A stretch of DNA of 64,000 bases, from NCBI GenBank assembly GCA_019918135.1, contig WBZZ01004180.1:47501-111500 (forward strand). The letters run 5' to 3'. Source of the DNA: Paulinella micropora. Taxonomy: Eukaryota; Cercozoa; Imbricatea; Euglyphida; Paulinellidae. Positions 1-8,960 of the stretch are shown here, one piece after another. Position 1 is the first letter of the stretch; each line of letters begins with the position of its first letter. The notes beneath the pieces are model-generated. The model saw nothing but the letters and a program-made list of their open reading frames with translations. It was not told the origin of the DNA and did not search any database. A program made the translations under genes and the position numbers.

Positions 1-180
1 GGTCTATTTCTGGACCAGTATTTTCATTGAACATACCGGCCCGTCTGGAAGTGTTGGAACTGCCCTTGCGGGGGTGTCATTAGAGCTTATCGTCAATTCT
101 TCGTACTCCCCTCACGGGTGAGACGATGGAGGCGCATGTGCAGAAATGCATCAGCCATTGACAGAGAAGCACTATTATTA

Positions 181-276
<96 letters not shown>
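1..276 (+). mobile_element. SINE family A, copy 1 (5' truncated)
   Basis: The copy lacks the tRNA-like head. It starts inside the 35-bp body repeat (CCAGTATTTTCATTGAACAT...), then runs through the family body (GTGTTGGAACTGCCCTTGCG, later CTCACGGGTGAGACGATGG) and the 3' motif GGAGGCGCATG to GAGAAGCACT, followed by a long (ATT)n tail at about 172-276. The window edge may account for the missing head. The same body recurs 11 more times to the right in the same orientation. Confidence 0.85.
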
Positions 277-277
<1 letters not shown>

Positions 278-349
278 GGAGGCACATGTCCAGGATCTGG
301 ATCTGATGCTATAGTCTGAGGAAGCCTATTATTATTATTATTATTATTA
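277..349 (+). mobile_element. SINE family E-like 3' fragment
   Basis: A short stretch starting GGAGGCACATGTCC ends in (ATT)n. It shares the 3' motif seen in all SINE families of this window but little else. It is probably the 3' end of a truncated copy. Its tail is interrupted by Helitron copy 1 and resumes at 1429. Confidence 0.5.
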
Positions 350-1428
350 TCCCTGAAAGGTGTTGGTGAAGGGGGTGGGGGGTTTGGGGGGAGGGGGAAA
401 ATGAAAATTGTATACCCCCCGTCCACCCCCCCCCCCCCAGCATTTCCGCACCCCTGTCGGAATAAATCATGGTTTGTGGGAACGAGGAGGAGTTCGGAGC
501 TCATATTTGCAGGGTGACTAGCTCCAGACTCGATCTTGATGCTGATATAGTTTTTTTGAAATTCACGCAAATATTTGCCTGAGGGGAGTGTCCTGAATGC
601 CAAAATTCCTTGTTTTTTTAGCCCATTTTCTGCTCTCCCATCGGAATAAATCATGGTTTGTGGGAACCAGGAGGAGTTGGGAGCTCATATTGGCAGGGTG
701 GTTAGCAGCAGACTCGATCTTAATGCTGGTATAATTTTTTTGGAATTCACGCAAATATTTGCGTTAGGGGAGTGTCCTGAATGGGGAGTACTTGCCGGCG
801 CCTCCGGCAATTGAACGTACCATGTCGACGGGGCAGAAGGGGTCCGGGGGCCCTCCCCACGGGAATTCCAGCCCTGTGATTGTACGTACCCGTTCTGGTC
901 GCGGGTGGCACCCACACCTGAAAATTGAGGTTTTTTGCCACCATTCGCCCTTTGCGGCACCTCCGGCAATTCAACCTACCCTGTCGAAGGGAAAGGGGGG
1001 GTCCGGGGGAACCCTGCGATTGTACGTACCCGATCTGGTCGCGGGTGGCACCCGCACCTAAAAATTGAGGTTTTTTGCCACCAGGCGCCCTTTGCGGCAC
1101 CTCCGGCAATTCAACGCACCCTGTCGAAGGGAAAGGCGGGGGGCTCTCCCCCCGGGAACCCAAGCCCTGTGATTGTACGTACCCGTTCTGGTCGCGGGTG
1201 GCACCCACACCTAAAAATTGAGGTTTTTTGCCACCAGACGCCCTTTGCGGCACCTCCGGCAATTCAACGTACCCTGTCGAAGGTAAAGGGGGCGGGAGGG
1301 GGGGTGGGGAGGGGGGGGAGCGGGGGTCCGGGGGGCCCTCCAAAAAGTGATAAGAAGTGGGGCTGGCGGGGTTTAGTGCGCGAAGCGCACCGGTAAACCA
1401 TCCTTTCAGGTGCTGGCGCAGCCCCTTG
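350..1428 (+). mobile_element. Non-autonomous Helitron, copy 1
   Basis: The element starts with TC (TCCCTGAAAGG) directly after an A and ends with CTTG, a variant of the Helitron CTRR end, directly before a T, all inside an (ATT)n tract. Near the 3' end is the hairpin GTGCGCGAAGCGCAC (1376-1390). CCTGAAAGG near the start has an inverted partner CCTTTCAGG near the end. No Rep/helicase coding is present. The interior is minisatellite: an AATAAATCATGG array (period about 180 bp; 461 and 645) and a CCTCCGGCAATT array (periods about 140-160 bp; 801, 960, 1100, 1253). ORFs crossing these arrays are not conserved as protein. Confidence 0.75.
1376..1390 (+). other. Helitron 3' hairpin with GCGAAGC core
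   Basis: GTGCGC-GAA-GCGCAC is a perfect 6-bp stem with a GAA loop, about 38 nt before the 3' end of Helitron copy 1. The core GCGAAGC is a DNA mini-hairpin known for unusual stability. Copies 2 (3571-3587) and 3 (7835-7849) have the same structure. Confidence 0.75.
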
Positions 1429-1463
1429 TTATTATTACTATTATTATTATTATTATTATTATT

Positions 1464-1897
1464 CAGCCCAATGGCCTCAAGGCGTTAAACTGTGACGCCA
1501 ACTCATAACCCTTTGGTGGTAGATGCTGGGGAGGAGGGTCGTTGCGCGCGTAAAAGATCTTAAACTCCGCATATGCTGGTTGATAGCCCAGGACCCAGCA
1601 GACACCAGATTGTTATGGGTGGGGTTTCGAGGCAGCTCTAGCAACCGCGCTTGGTGTATGCACTTGCACATTCGGTGACGTCTTGCAAGAGGTTGCTGGG
1701 ACTGCGGAATAACCTCGGCTTAGTGCAGTCTTGCCCTCAGGAGCTCCATCGGTGGCCCCGATCATCAGGCGAGAGACTGACACGGGGGGGTGGAGGACCT
1801 CGAACAAGGGTATTGGAGGCTTATGTCCGTTGAGGATATGCCATTAGCTGCATCAGTACGCCTCAGATATAGTATTATTATTATTATTATTATTACT
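1464..1897 (+). mobile_element. SINE family B, copy 1
   Basis: A unit of about 410 bp starts CAGCCCAATGGCCTCAAGGC and ends CCTCAGATATAG, followed by (ATT)n. It is nearly identical to copies at 4504, 9224 and 10906. GATAGCCCAGGACC (about 1582) and GGGGTTTCGAGGC (about 1621) loosely resemble Pol III A and B boxes, but I cannot confirm a tRNA origin. The 3' end carries TTGGAGGCTTATGTCCG, related to the 3' motif of the other families. The high identity between copies points to recent amplification. Confidence 0.75.
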
Positions 1898-1908
1898 GGA
1901 CACCGTGA

Positions 1909-1919
1909 TAGCCCAGTGG
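1909..1919 (+). promoter_or_regulatory. Pol III A box in SINE A
   Basis: TAGCCCAGTGG fits the tRNA A-box consensus TRGCNNAGYNGG except for a single missing spacer base. It recurs in every full-length family A copy. Confidence 0.75.
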
Positions 1920-1948
1920 TCAAGTTCTACCATCTGGGCCCTGTCGCC

Positions 1949-1959
1949 AGTTCGATTCC
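1949..1959 (+). promoter_or_regulatory. Pol III B box in SINE A
   Basis: AGTTCGATTCC matches the B-box consensus GGTTCGANNCC except at the first base. Copies at 5559 and 7946 read GGTTCGATTCC, a perfect match. It lies about 30 bp after the A box, a normal tRNA spacing. Confidence 0.8.
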
Positions 1960-2201
1960 CGTCGGTGCCACCAGTATTTTCATTGAACATACCGATCCGT
2001 CTGGACCAGTATTTTCATTGAACATACCGGCCCGTCTGGAAGTGTTGGAACTGCCCTTGCGGGGGTGTCATTAGAGCTTATCGTCAATTCTTCGTACTCC
2101 CCTCACGGGTGAGACGATGGAGGCGCATGTGCAGAAATGCATCAGCCATTGACAGAGAAGCACTATTATTATTATTATTATTATTATTGTTATTATTATT
2201 A

Positions 2202-3622
2202 TCCCTGAAAGGTGTTGGAGAAGGGGTGGGGGGGTTGGGGGAGGGGGAAAATGAAAATTGTGAACCCCTCCCCCCCCCCCCCACCCCCCCCCCCCATTTC
2301 CGCAATAAATCATGGTTTGTGTGAACCAGGAGGAGTTGGGAGCTCATATTTGCAGGGTGGCTAGCCCCAGACTCGAAATTGATGCTGATATTATTTTTTT
2401 GGAATTCACGCAAATATTTGCGTTAGGGGAGTTTCTGAATGCCAAATTTTCTTGTTTTTTTTTTCGCACCCCTGTAGGAATAAATGCTGCTTTGTGTGAA
2501 CCAGGACCAGTTGGGAGCTCATATTTGCAGGGTGGCTAGCCCCAGGCTCGATGCTGATGCTGATATAACTTCCTTGCAATTCACGCAAATCTTTGTGTTA
2601 GGAGAGTGTCCTGAATGCCAAAATTCCTTGTTTTTTTCGCACCCCTGTCCCTATAAATCATGGTTTGTGTGAACCAGGAGGAGTTGGGAGCTTATATTTG
2701 CAGGGTGGCTGGCCCCAGATTCGTTGTTGATGCTGATATATTTTTTTGAATTCACAAACATTTTCGTTAGGGGAGTGTCCTGAATGCACAAATTCCTTGG
2801 TTTTTCTGGCTTATTTTCTGCACCCCCTGTCCCGATAAATCATGGTTTGTGGGAACCAGGAGGAGTTAGCTCATGTTGACAGGGTGGTTAGCCCCAGACC
2901 GATCTTGATGCTGGTATAACTTTTTTGGAATTCACACAAATATTTGCGTTAGGGGAGTGTCCTGAATGCCAATTTCCTTCTTTTTGTGGAAGTACTTGCC
3001 GGTACCTCCGGCAATCGAACGTACCCTGTCGACGGGTCAGGGGATGTCCGGGGGCCCTCATGCCCCTCCCCGGACACCCCCCCACCCCCCCCCCGGAACC
3101 CCAGCCCTGCAATTGTACGTACCCGGTTTGGTCGCGGGTGGCACACAAACCAGAAAATGGAGCTCTTTTTGCCACCAGGCGCCGTTTGCACATACCAGAG
3201 GGAATTAGCGGCTGATACTTGGTGTAACTGACACTTCTTGATGAGCTCTATTCGAAAATATAAGAATTATGCTGCCGGGTGGCGTAAAAACCAGAACATT
3301 CATGTTTGCGCCACCAGGCGCCGTTCGCGCACACCAGAAGGAGTTTGAGGCTGATGTTTGGTGTACCCGACACCTCTCGGTGCACTCTCTTCGGAGATCC
3401 AAAAGTTTTGGTGCCGGGTGGCGCAAAAACCAGTTTTTGGATCTTACACTTGCGTTCTGCTGGTACCTCCGGCAATTGAACGTACCTTGTCGACGGGGAA
3501 TGGGGGGTCGGGGGGGCCCTCCCCCCGGGAACCCCAGCCCGGGGGGGGGGGGGGGGGGGGAAGGGGAGGGGGTGCGCGAAGCGCACCGCAAACCACCCTT
3601 TCAGGTTTGGCGCAGCCCCTAG
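2202..3622 (+). mobile_element. Non-autonomous Helitron, copy 2
   Basis: The element starts TCCCTGAAAGGTG after A and ends CCCCTAG before T, inside the (ATT)n tail of SINE A copy 2. These are canonical Helitron borders (5' TC, 3' CTAG, A|T target). The 3' end has the hairpin GGTGCGC-GAA-GCGCACC (3571-3587; 7-bp stem) and then a second arm pair GCAAACC/GGTTTGGC shortly before CTAG. The first minisatellite has four units at about 2313, 2478, 2651 and 2835; the second (CTCCGGCAAT units) begins near 3000. There is no Rep/Hel coding, so mobilisation would need an autonomous Helitron elsewhere. It is the longest of the three copies and differs from them mainly in array length. Confidence 0.8.
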
Positions 3623-3624
3623 TT

Positions 3625-3658
<34 letters not shown>

Positions 3659-3752
3659 GAGTCTTTGGAGCGGAGCCGCGTCACCGAACGGTCCCGTGCT
3701 ACCAATGGAGGCACATGTCCGACAGGATCAAAGGCCAATTGACTGATAAGTC

Positions 3753-3800
<48 letters not shown>
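3659..3800 (+). mobile_element. SINE family E
   Basis: A unit of about 95 bp (GAGTCTTTGGAGCGGAGCCG ...) ends CAATTGACTGATAAGTC with an (ATT)n tail. It carries AATGGAGGCACATGTCC, the shared 3' motif. I see no A/B box, so it is either a short or a 5'-truncated SINE. Confidence 0.55.
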
Positions 3801-4424
3801 GGAGGGGTGCACAGTATGGCACCCCACGGGAAGAGGAGGTGGTTGGGCCTCTTCCCACTGGTTTCGAGGCTATGTCGTTGTGTTGGCTCCGAGGCTATGT
3901 TGTTGTGTTGGTTCCGAGGCTATGTTGTTGTGTTGGTTCCGAGGCTCTGTTGTTGTGTGGGTTCCGAGGCTATGTCGATGTGGGTTCCGAGGCTATGTTG
4001 TGTTGGTTCCGAGGCCATGTCGTTGTGTTGTTTTTTATAAGACATACACCACGTGGGATCAAAGGGGTATTTACATTCCGCGATCTAGGGGTGGTGACGG
4101 GTTTCGAGGCGTCCCAGATACTTACCACAAAACGTCCTCATGCGCTGGCAGACCGCATGAAATGTCTGCTACCCCTGTGAGTACCTCCATGCGGGCCCTA
4201 CCCAGTCTCGTGGAGCTCTCATGCGGGGAAGATCAATCATTTGTAGTTGATTTCCTGCAAGGTACCCGACACTGTGCGGGTAGTAGGGACTTCCTTTTGG
4301 GGCCTTCTATGCAGGATGGTTAGAGTCACTCTTCCTTCCCCATCATACTCACTGTAGTCCCTGTTGGGTCGAGGGATGGAGGCGCATGGCCCTCGGGCTC
4401 AGCCATGACAGATCAATATATATA

Positions 4425-4466
<42 letters not shown>

Positions 4467-4503
4467 CATTATTATCATTATTGTCATTATTATCATTATT
4501 ATT
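3801..4503 (+). mobile_element. SINE family C, copy 1
   Basis: A unit of about 620 bp starts GGAGGGGTGCACAGTATGGC and ends GACAGATCAATATATATATT plus (ATT)n. It contains a 25-bp minisatellite (3860-4030) and the 3' motif GGATGGAGGCGCATGG, followed by CTCAGCCATGACAGA, close to the 3' end of family A. A second copy lies at 9980. A long ORF runs through the minisatellite, but the two copies differ by whole repeat units and it reads as low-complexity peptide, so I do not call it a gene. Confidence 0.7.
3860..4030 (+). repeat. 25-bp minisatellite, 7 units
   Basis: Units of the form GGTTCCGAGGCTATGTTGTT-GTGTT are repeated seven times with small length changes. The SINE C copy at 9980 has six units. 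Each unit begins GGTTYCGAGGC, which resembles a Pol III B box. Confidence 0.85.
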
Positions 4504-4917
4504 CAGCCCAATGGCCTCAAGGCGTTAAACTGTGACGCCAACTCATAACCCTTTGGTGGTAGATGCTGGGGAGGAGGGTCGTTGCGCGCGTAAAAGATCT
4601 TAAACTCCGCATATGCTGGTTGATAGCCCAGGACCCAGCAGACACCAGATTGTTATGGGTGGGGTTTCGAGGCAGCTCTAGCAACCGCGCTTGGTGTACG
4701 CACTTGCACATTCGGTGACGTCTTGCAAGAGGTTGCTGGGACTGCGGAATAACCTCGGCTTAGTGCAGTCTTGCCCTCAGGAGCTCCATCGGTGGCCCCG
4801 ATCATCAGGCGAGAGACTGACACGGGGGGTGGAGGACCTCGAACAAGGGTATTGGAGGCTTATGTCCGTTGAGGATATGCCATTAGCTGCATCAGTACGC
4901 CTCAGATATAGTAAATA

Positions 4918-4957
<40 letters not shown>

Positions 4958-4958
4958 T
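4504..4958 (+). mobile_element. SINE family B, copy 2
   Basis: This is nearly identical to the copy at 1464, from CAGCCCAATGGCC to CAGATATAG, with a tail starting TAAATATCATT and then (ATT)n. It sits in the (ATT)n tail of SINE C copy 1, which itself includes an ATT/ATC stretch at 4430-4503. Confidence 0.75.
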
Positions 4959-5266
4959 GGACACCGTGATAGCCCAGTGGTCAAGTTCTACCATCTGGGC
5001 CCTGTCGCCAGTTCGATTCCCGTCGGTGCCACCAGTATTTTCATTGAACATACCGGTCCGTCTGGACCAGTATTTTCATTGAACATACCGGTCCGTCTGG
5101 AAGTGTTGGAACTGCCCTTGCGGGGGTGTCATTAGAGCCTATCGTCAATTCTTCGTACTCTCCTCACGGGTGAGACGATGGAGGCGCATGTGCAGAAATG
5201 CATCAGCCATTGACAGAGAAGCACTATTATTATTACTATTATTATTACTATTATTATTATCATTTT
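4959..5266 (+). mobile_element. SINE family A, copy 3
   Basis: Full-length unit with A and B boxes, two 35-bp body repeats, the 3' motif and a short interrupted (ATT)n tail. It follows SINE B copy 2 directly. Confidence 0.85.
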
Positions 5267-5508
5267 GGACACCGTGATAGCCCAGTGGTCAAGTTCTACC
5301 ATCTGGGCCCTGTCGCCAGTTCGATTCCCGTCGGTGCCACCAGTATTTTCATTGAACATACCGGTCCGTCTGGAAGTGTTGGAACTGCCCTTGCGGGGGT
5401 GTCATTAGAGCCTATCGTCAATTCTTCGTACTCCCCTCACGGGTGAGACGATGGAGGCGCATGTGCAGATTTGCATCAGCCATTGACAGAGAAGCACTAT
5501 TATTATCA

Positions 5509-5554
<46 letters not shown>

Positions 5555-5558
5555 CATT
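5267..5558 (+). mobile_element. SINE family A, copy 4
   Basis: Full-length unit with only one 35-bp body repeat, so the body repeat number varies between copies. The tail is (ATT)n. Confidence 0.85.
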
Positions 5559-5873
5559 GGACACCGTGATAGCCCAGTGGTCAAGTTCTACCATCTGGGC
5601 CCTGTCGCCGGTTCGATTCCCGTCGGTGCCACCAGTATTTTCATTGAACATACCGATCCGTCTGGACCAGTATTTTCATTGAACATACCGGCCCGTCTGG
5701 AAGTGTTGGAACTGCCCTTGCGGGGGTGTCATTAGAGCTTATCCGTCAATTCTTCGTACTCCCCTCACGGGTGAGACGATGGAGGCGCATGAGCAGAAAT
5801 GCATCAGCCATTGACAGAGAAGCACTATTATTATTATTATTATTACCATTGTTGTTGTTATTGTTGTTATTGT
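5559..5873 (+). mobile_element. SINE family A, copy 5
   Basis: Full-length unit with a perfect B box (GGTTCGATTCC) and two body repeats. The tail drifts from (ATT)n to TTG repeats. Confidence 0.85.
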
Positions 5874-5884
5874 GTGTTGGTTTG

Positions 5885-6050
5885 TTTGTTTCTATCTTTC
5901 TTTCTTTCTTTCTTTCTTTTCTTTCTTTTCTTTCTTTTCTTTCTTTTCTTTCTTTTCTTTCTTTTCTTTCTTTTCTTTCTTTCCTTCCTTCCTTCCTTCC
6001 TTCCTTCTTTCTTTCTTTCTTTCTTTCTTTCTCTCTCTCTCTCTCTCTCT
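5885..6050 (+). repeat. TTTC/TTTTC and CT microsatellite
   Basis: A pyrimidine tract: (TTTC)n, then TTTTCTTTC units, (TTCC)n, (TTTC)n and (CT)n. It gives long spurious Ser/Phe and Arg/Lys ORFs on the two strands. Confidence 0.9.
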
Positions 6051-6280
6051 CTTCTGTATTCTGTATCTCTCACGTCGCACTCACTCCTTCTTGTATTCCT
6101 TCTTGTTTTACTCGTATTCCTTCAGCGCAAACTCTATCCCCGAAGAAGCAGCGTCAAATTTCTCCCGCAGTTTTGAAAATCTCTCCACCGTCGCTTGCGG
6201 TGCCCATCAAGTCGGTGGTGCAGTCAGTGGTGCAGTGTCTACTGAATCAGCTGGACATGGCCTCGTCGAGCAGCCTAGAT
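6051..6280 (+). other. Unique, possibly coding segment
   Basis: A non-repetitive stretch between two microsatellites. One forward frame from about 6128 reads as ordinary protein (it includes LSPKKQRQISPAVLKISPP and KSVVQSVVQCLLNQLD) until the TATG repeats. It may be an exon or an old gene fragment captured between repeats. I do not recognise it. Confidence 0.25.
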
Positions 6281-6430
6281 GTATGTATGTATGTATGTAT
6301 GTGTGTATGCATGTATGTATGCATGTATCTATGTATGTATGTATGTATGTATGTATGTATGTATGTATGTATACATATGTATATATCTGTGTATGTGTGT
6401 ATGTGGGTATGTATGTATGTATGTATGTAA
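6281..6430 (+). repeat. (TATG)n microsatellite
   Basis: A long, slightly interrupted TATG repeat with some TGTG and CATG variants. It ends at GTAATCAG. ORFs of the MYVC type here are artefacts of the repeat. Confidence 0.9.
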
Positions 6431-6594
6431 TCAGGTATCAGACATAGCTCCGCTGGAGCTAGACCCGCACCACCAACCAGCCCAAACGTCCACTTCTCTT
6501 CCCTTTCCCGCCCTCTCTCCTGTTGCTTTCGTTGTCTGCCTAACTGTGCACGTTTCATGATAATAGCATTATTAGGTTATATTTATTATAACTA
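6431..6594. other. Unique spacer before Helitron copy 3
   Basis: A short unique stretch (ATCAGGTATCAGACATAGCT ...) ends in AT-rich sequence (ATTTATTATAACTA) that is the target of Helitron copy 3. No gene is supported. Confidence 0.4.
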
Positions 6595-7885
6595 TCCCTG
6601 AAAGTTGTTGGGATTAGGGGGTGGGGGGTTTGGGGGGAGGAGGAAGATGGAAATTGTGAACCACACCCCCCCCCCACCCCCACAACACACACACACACAC
6701 ACACACGAAAATCGGCACCCCTGTCGGAATAAATCATGGTTTGTGGGAACCAGGAGGAGTTGGGAGCTCATGTTCGCAGGGTGGCTGTCCCAGACACGAT
6801 CTTGATGTTGGTATAACTTTTTTGGAATTTGCGCAAATATGTGCGTTCGGAAAGTGCCCTGATGCCAAAATTCCTTGTTTTTTTCACCCCATTTCTGCAC
6901 CCCCTGTCGGAATAAATCATGCTTTGTGTTAACCAGGAGGAGTTAGGAGCGCATATTTGCAGGGTGGCTAGCCCCAGACTCGATGTTGATGCTGATGTAG
7001 TTTAATATACGTCAGAGGGAGTTTCCTGAACGCCAAAATGGGAGTACTAGCCGGTGACTCCGGCAATTACACGTACCCTGTCGACGAGAAAAGGGGTGGG
7101 GGGGGGGGCCTTCCCCCGAAAACGCCAGCCCCATAATTGTATGTCCCCACGCGGATTAGCCGGCACCAAATTAAATGGCTGAGAATGCTCCAAGGCTCTA
7201 AGAGTTGTGTCAGCAGGGTTTATGCCAGCTACCTCCGGCATTGAACGTTCCCTGTCGACTGTGGAAAGAAGGGATCCGGGGGGCCTGCCCCCCATGATCC
7301 CAAGCCCGGTAATTGTACGCATCCCACGCGAGTCTAGCCAGCACCAAAATGAATGGCTGCCAATGCTCCAAGGTGTTGTGCCAGAAGGGTTTATGCCGGT
7401 TACCTCCGGCAAGTGAACGTACCCGGTCGACTGTGGAAGGGGGGGGAGGCATCTCCCCGGGAACGTACCCGAAACGAATAAGCCAGCACCAAAATGAATG
7501 GCTGAGAATGCTCCAAGGCTTCCAAAGCTGTGCCAGAAGGGTTGAGAGGCTAATTTTTTTGTTTTCACGACCTCTGGACGCGCTCTAGGTAGTAAAACAG
7601 TTGAAAAAGAGATTTACAAAGATTTTGACAAAGTAGTGCCAAAATGAATGGCTGAAAATGCTCCAAGGCTCTAAAAGTTGTGCCAGAGGGTCTTAGAGGC
7701 ATATAGTTGAAATTATGAAATTTGAATGTAATGACAAAGTTTTGCTGAAATGAATGGCTGTGATAGCCTTAGAAGTTGTGCATGTAAGAAGGAGAAGAAA
7801 AGCGACCTTGGAAAGAGGGGGAGGGGGGGGGGGGGTACGCGAAGCGCACCGCAAACCATCCTTTCAGGTGTTTGCGCAGCCCTAG
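6595..7885 (+). mobile_element. Non-autonomous Helitron, copy 3
   Basis: The element starts TCCCTGAAAG after A and ends GCAGCCCTAG before T. The 3' end has GTACGCGAAGCGCAC (7835-7849), followed by the arms CGCAAAC (7850-7856) and GTTTGCG (7870-7876), then nine bases to the end. A hairpin 9-12 nt before CTRR is the Helitron rule. Inside are a (CA)n stretch near 6690, the AATAAATCATGG array, the CCTCCGGCAATT array, and a third array absent from the other copies: CACCAAAATGAATGGCTG units at about 7160, 7340, 7488, 7630 and 7748. No transposition protein is encoded. Confidence 0.8.
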
Positions 7886-7905
7886 TTATCATTATTGCTA
7901 TTTTC

Positions 7906-7941
<36 letters not shown>

Positions 7942-7945
7942 CATT

Positions 7946-8212
7946 GGACACCGTGATAGCCCAGTGGTCAAGTTCTACCATCTGGGCCCTGTCGCCGGTT
8001 CGATTCCCGTCGGTGCCACCAGTATTTTCATTGAACATACCGATCCGTCTGGACCAGTATTTTCATTGAACATACCGGCCCGTCTGGAAGTGTTGGAACT
8101 GCCCTTGCGGGGGTGTCATTAGAGCTTATCCGTCAATTCTTCGTCCTCCCCTCACGGGTGAGACGATGGAGGCGCATGTGCAGAAATGCATCAGCCATTG
8201 ACAGAGAAGCAC

Positions 8213-8243
<31 letters not shown>
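7946..8243 (+). mobile_element. SINE family A, copy 6
   Basis: Full-length unit with a perfect B box, two body repeats, the 3' motif and a short (ATT)n tail. It follows Helitron copy 3 after an ATT-rich stretch. Confidence 0.85.
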
Positions 8244-8444
8244 TACCATCTGGGCCCTGTCGCCAGTTCGATTCCCGTCGGTGCCACCAGTATCTTCATT
8301 GAACATACCGGTCCGTCTGGAAGTGTTGGAACTGCCCTTGCGGGGGTGTCATTAGAGCCTATCGTCAATTCTTCGTACTCCCCTCACGGGTGAGACGATG
8401 GAGGCGCATGTGCAGATTTGCATCAGCCATTGACAGAGAAGCAC

Positions 8445-8483
<39 letters not shown>

Positions 8484-8488
8484 TATTA
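8244..8488 (+). mobile_element. SINE family A, copy 7 (5' truncated)
   Basis: The copy starts at CCATCTGGGCCCTG, after the A box, and continues to the (ATT)n tail. It directly abuts the tail of copy 6. The 5' truncation is typical of target-primed reverse transcription. Confidence 0.85.
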
Positions 8489-8715
8489 GGGAGTACATAG
8501 GCCGTCGGTCCCTTTCCATGGGCTGATTGGTATAAAGCTCCTAGAGAAATGTTCTATGCCGTCACTTCCTTTATTCCACCGATTGGTGTGGAGACTTTCC
8601 TTATGGAATGGAGGACTGGATGCACATGGCCTTTTGGCTCAGCAATTGGCAGACGATACATACATACATACACATTATTATTATTATTACTATTATTATT
8701 ATTATTATTATTATT
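8489..8715 (+). mobile_element. SINE family D, copy 1
   Basis: A unit of about 175 bp starts GGGAGTACATAGGCC and ends GCAATTGGCAGACGATACAT with a (CATA)/(ATT)n tail. It carries ATGGAGGACTGGATGCACATGG, a relaxed form of the shared 3' motif, followed by GGCTCAGC as in families A and C. A second copy is at 11791. I see no clear A/B boxes. Confidence 0.65.
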
Positions 8716-8914
8716 CCATCTGGGCCCTGTCGCCAGTTCGATTCCCGTCGGTGCCACCAGTATTTTCATTGAACATACCGGTCCGTCTGGAAGTGTTGGA
8801 ACTGCCCTTGCGGGGGTGTCATTAGAGCCTATCGTCAATTCTTCGTACTCCCCTCACGGGTGAGACGATGGAGGCGCATGTGCAGATTTGCATCAGCCAT
8901 TGACAGAGAAGCAC

Positions 8915-8960
<46 letters not shown>
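8716..8960 (+). mobile_element. SINE family A, copy 8 (5' truncated)
   Basis: Starts at CCATCTGGGCCCTG within one or two bases of the truncation point of copy 7, has one body repeat and ends in (ATT)n. The shared truncation point suggests a common truncated source or a template-structure stop. Confidence 0.85.

Larger units (their letters stand above)
1898..2201 (+). mobile_element. SINE family A, copy 2 (full length)
   Basis: This is a complete family A unit. A tRNA-like head GGACACCGTGATAGCCCAGT ends GTCGGTGCCACCA; GACACCG can pair with CGGTGCC, with one mismatch. Two copies of the 35-bp body repeat (CCAGTATTTTCATTG...) follow, then the body, the 3' motif GGAGGCGCATG and (ATT)n. The tail is split by Helitron copy 2 and resumes at 3623-3658. 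Pol III A and B boxes are listed separately. The CCACCA at the end of the tRNA-like part mimics a mature tRNA 3' end. Confidence 0.9.

Noticed and set aside
93-306. Long poly-Asn, poly-Leu, poly-Ile and poly-Tyr ORFs, here and across the first 12 kb
   Set aside because: They are translations of (ATT)n repeats in different frames.
788-1330. CRISPR array
   Set aside because: Repeats of 140-160 bp with no constant spacer structure, in a eukaryotic element.
747-1396. Pro/Gly-rich proteins in the Helitrons
   Set aside because: Open on both strands through GC-rich minisatellites with different lengths in each copy; no start or domain support.
1898-1975. Functional tRNA gene
   Set aside because: The tRNA-like head has stem mismatches, is present in many copies and is always followed by the SINE body and ATT tail.
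3839-4180. Repeat protein encoded by the SINE C minisatellite
   Set aside because: All frames are open because of the 25-bp repeat; the two copies differ by indels and the peptides are low complexity.
5867-6080. Lys/Arg/Glu-rich ORFs on the minus strand
   Set aside because: Translation of the TTTC/CT microsatellite.
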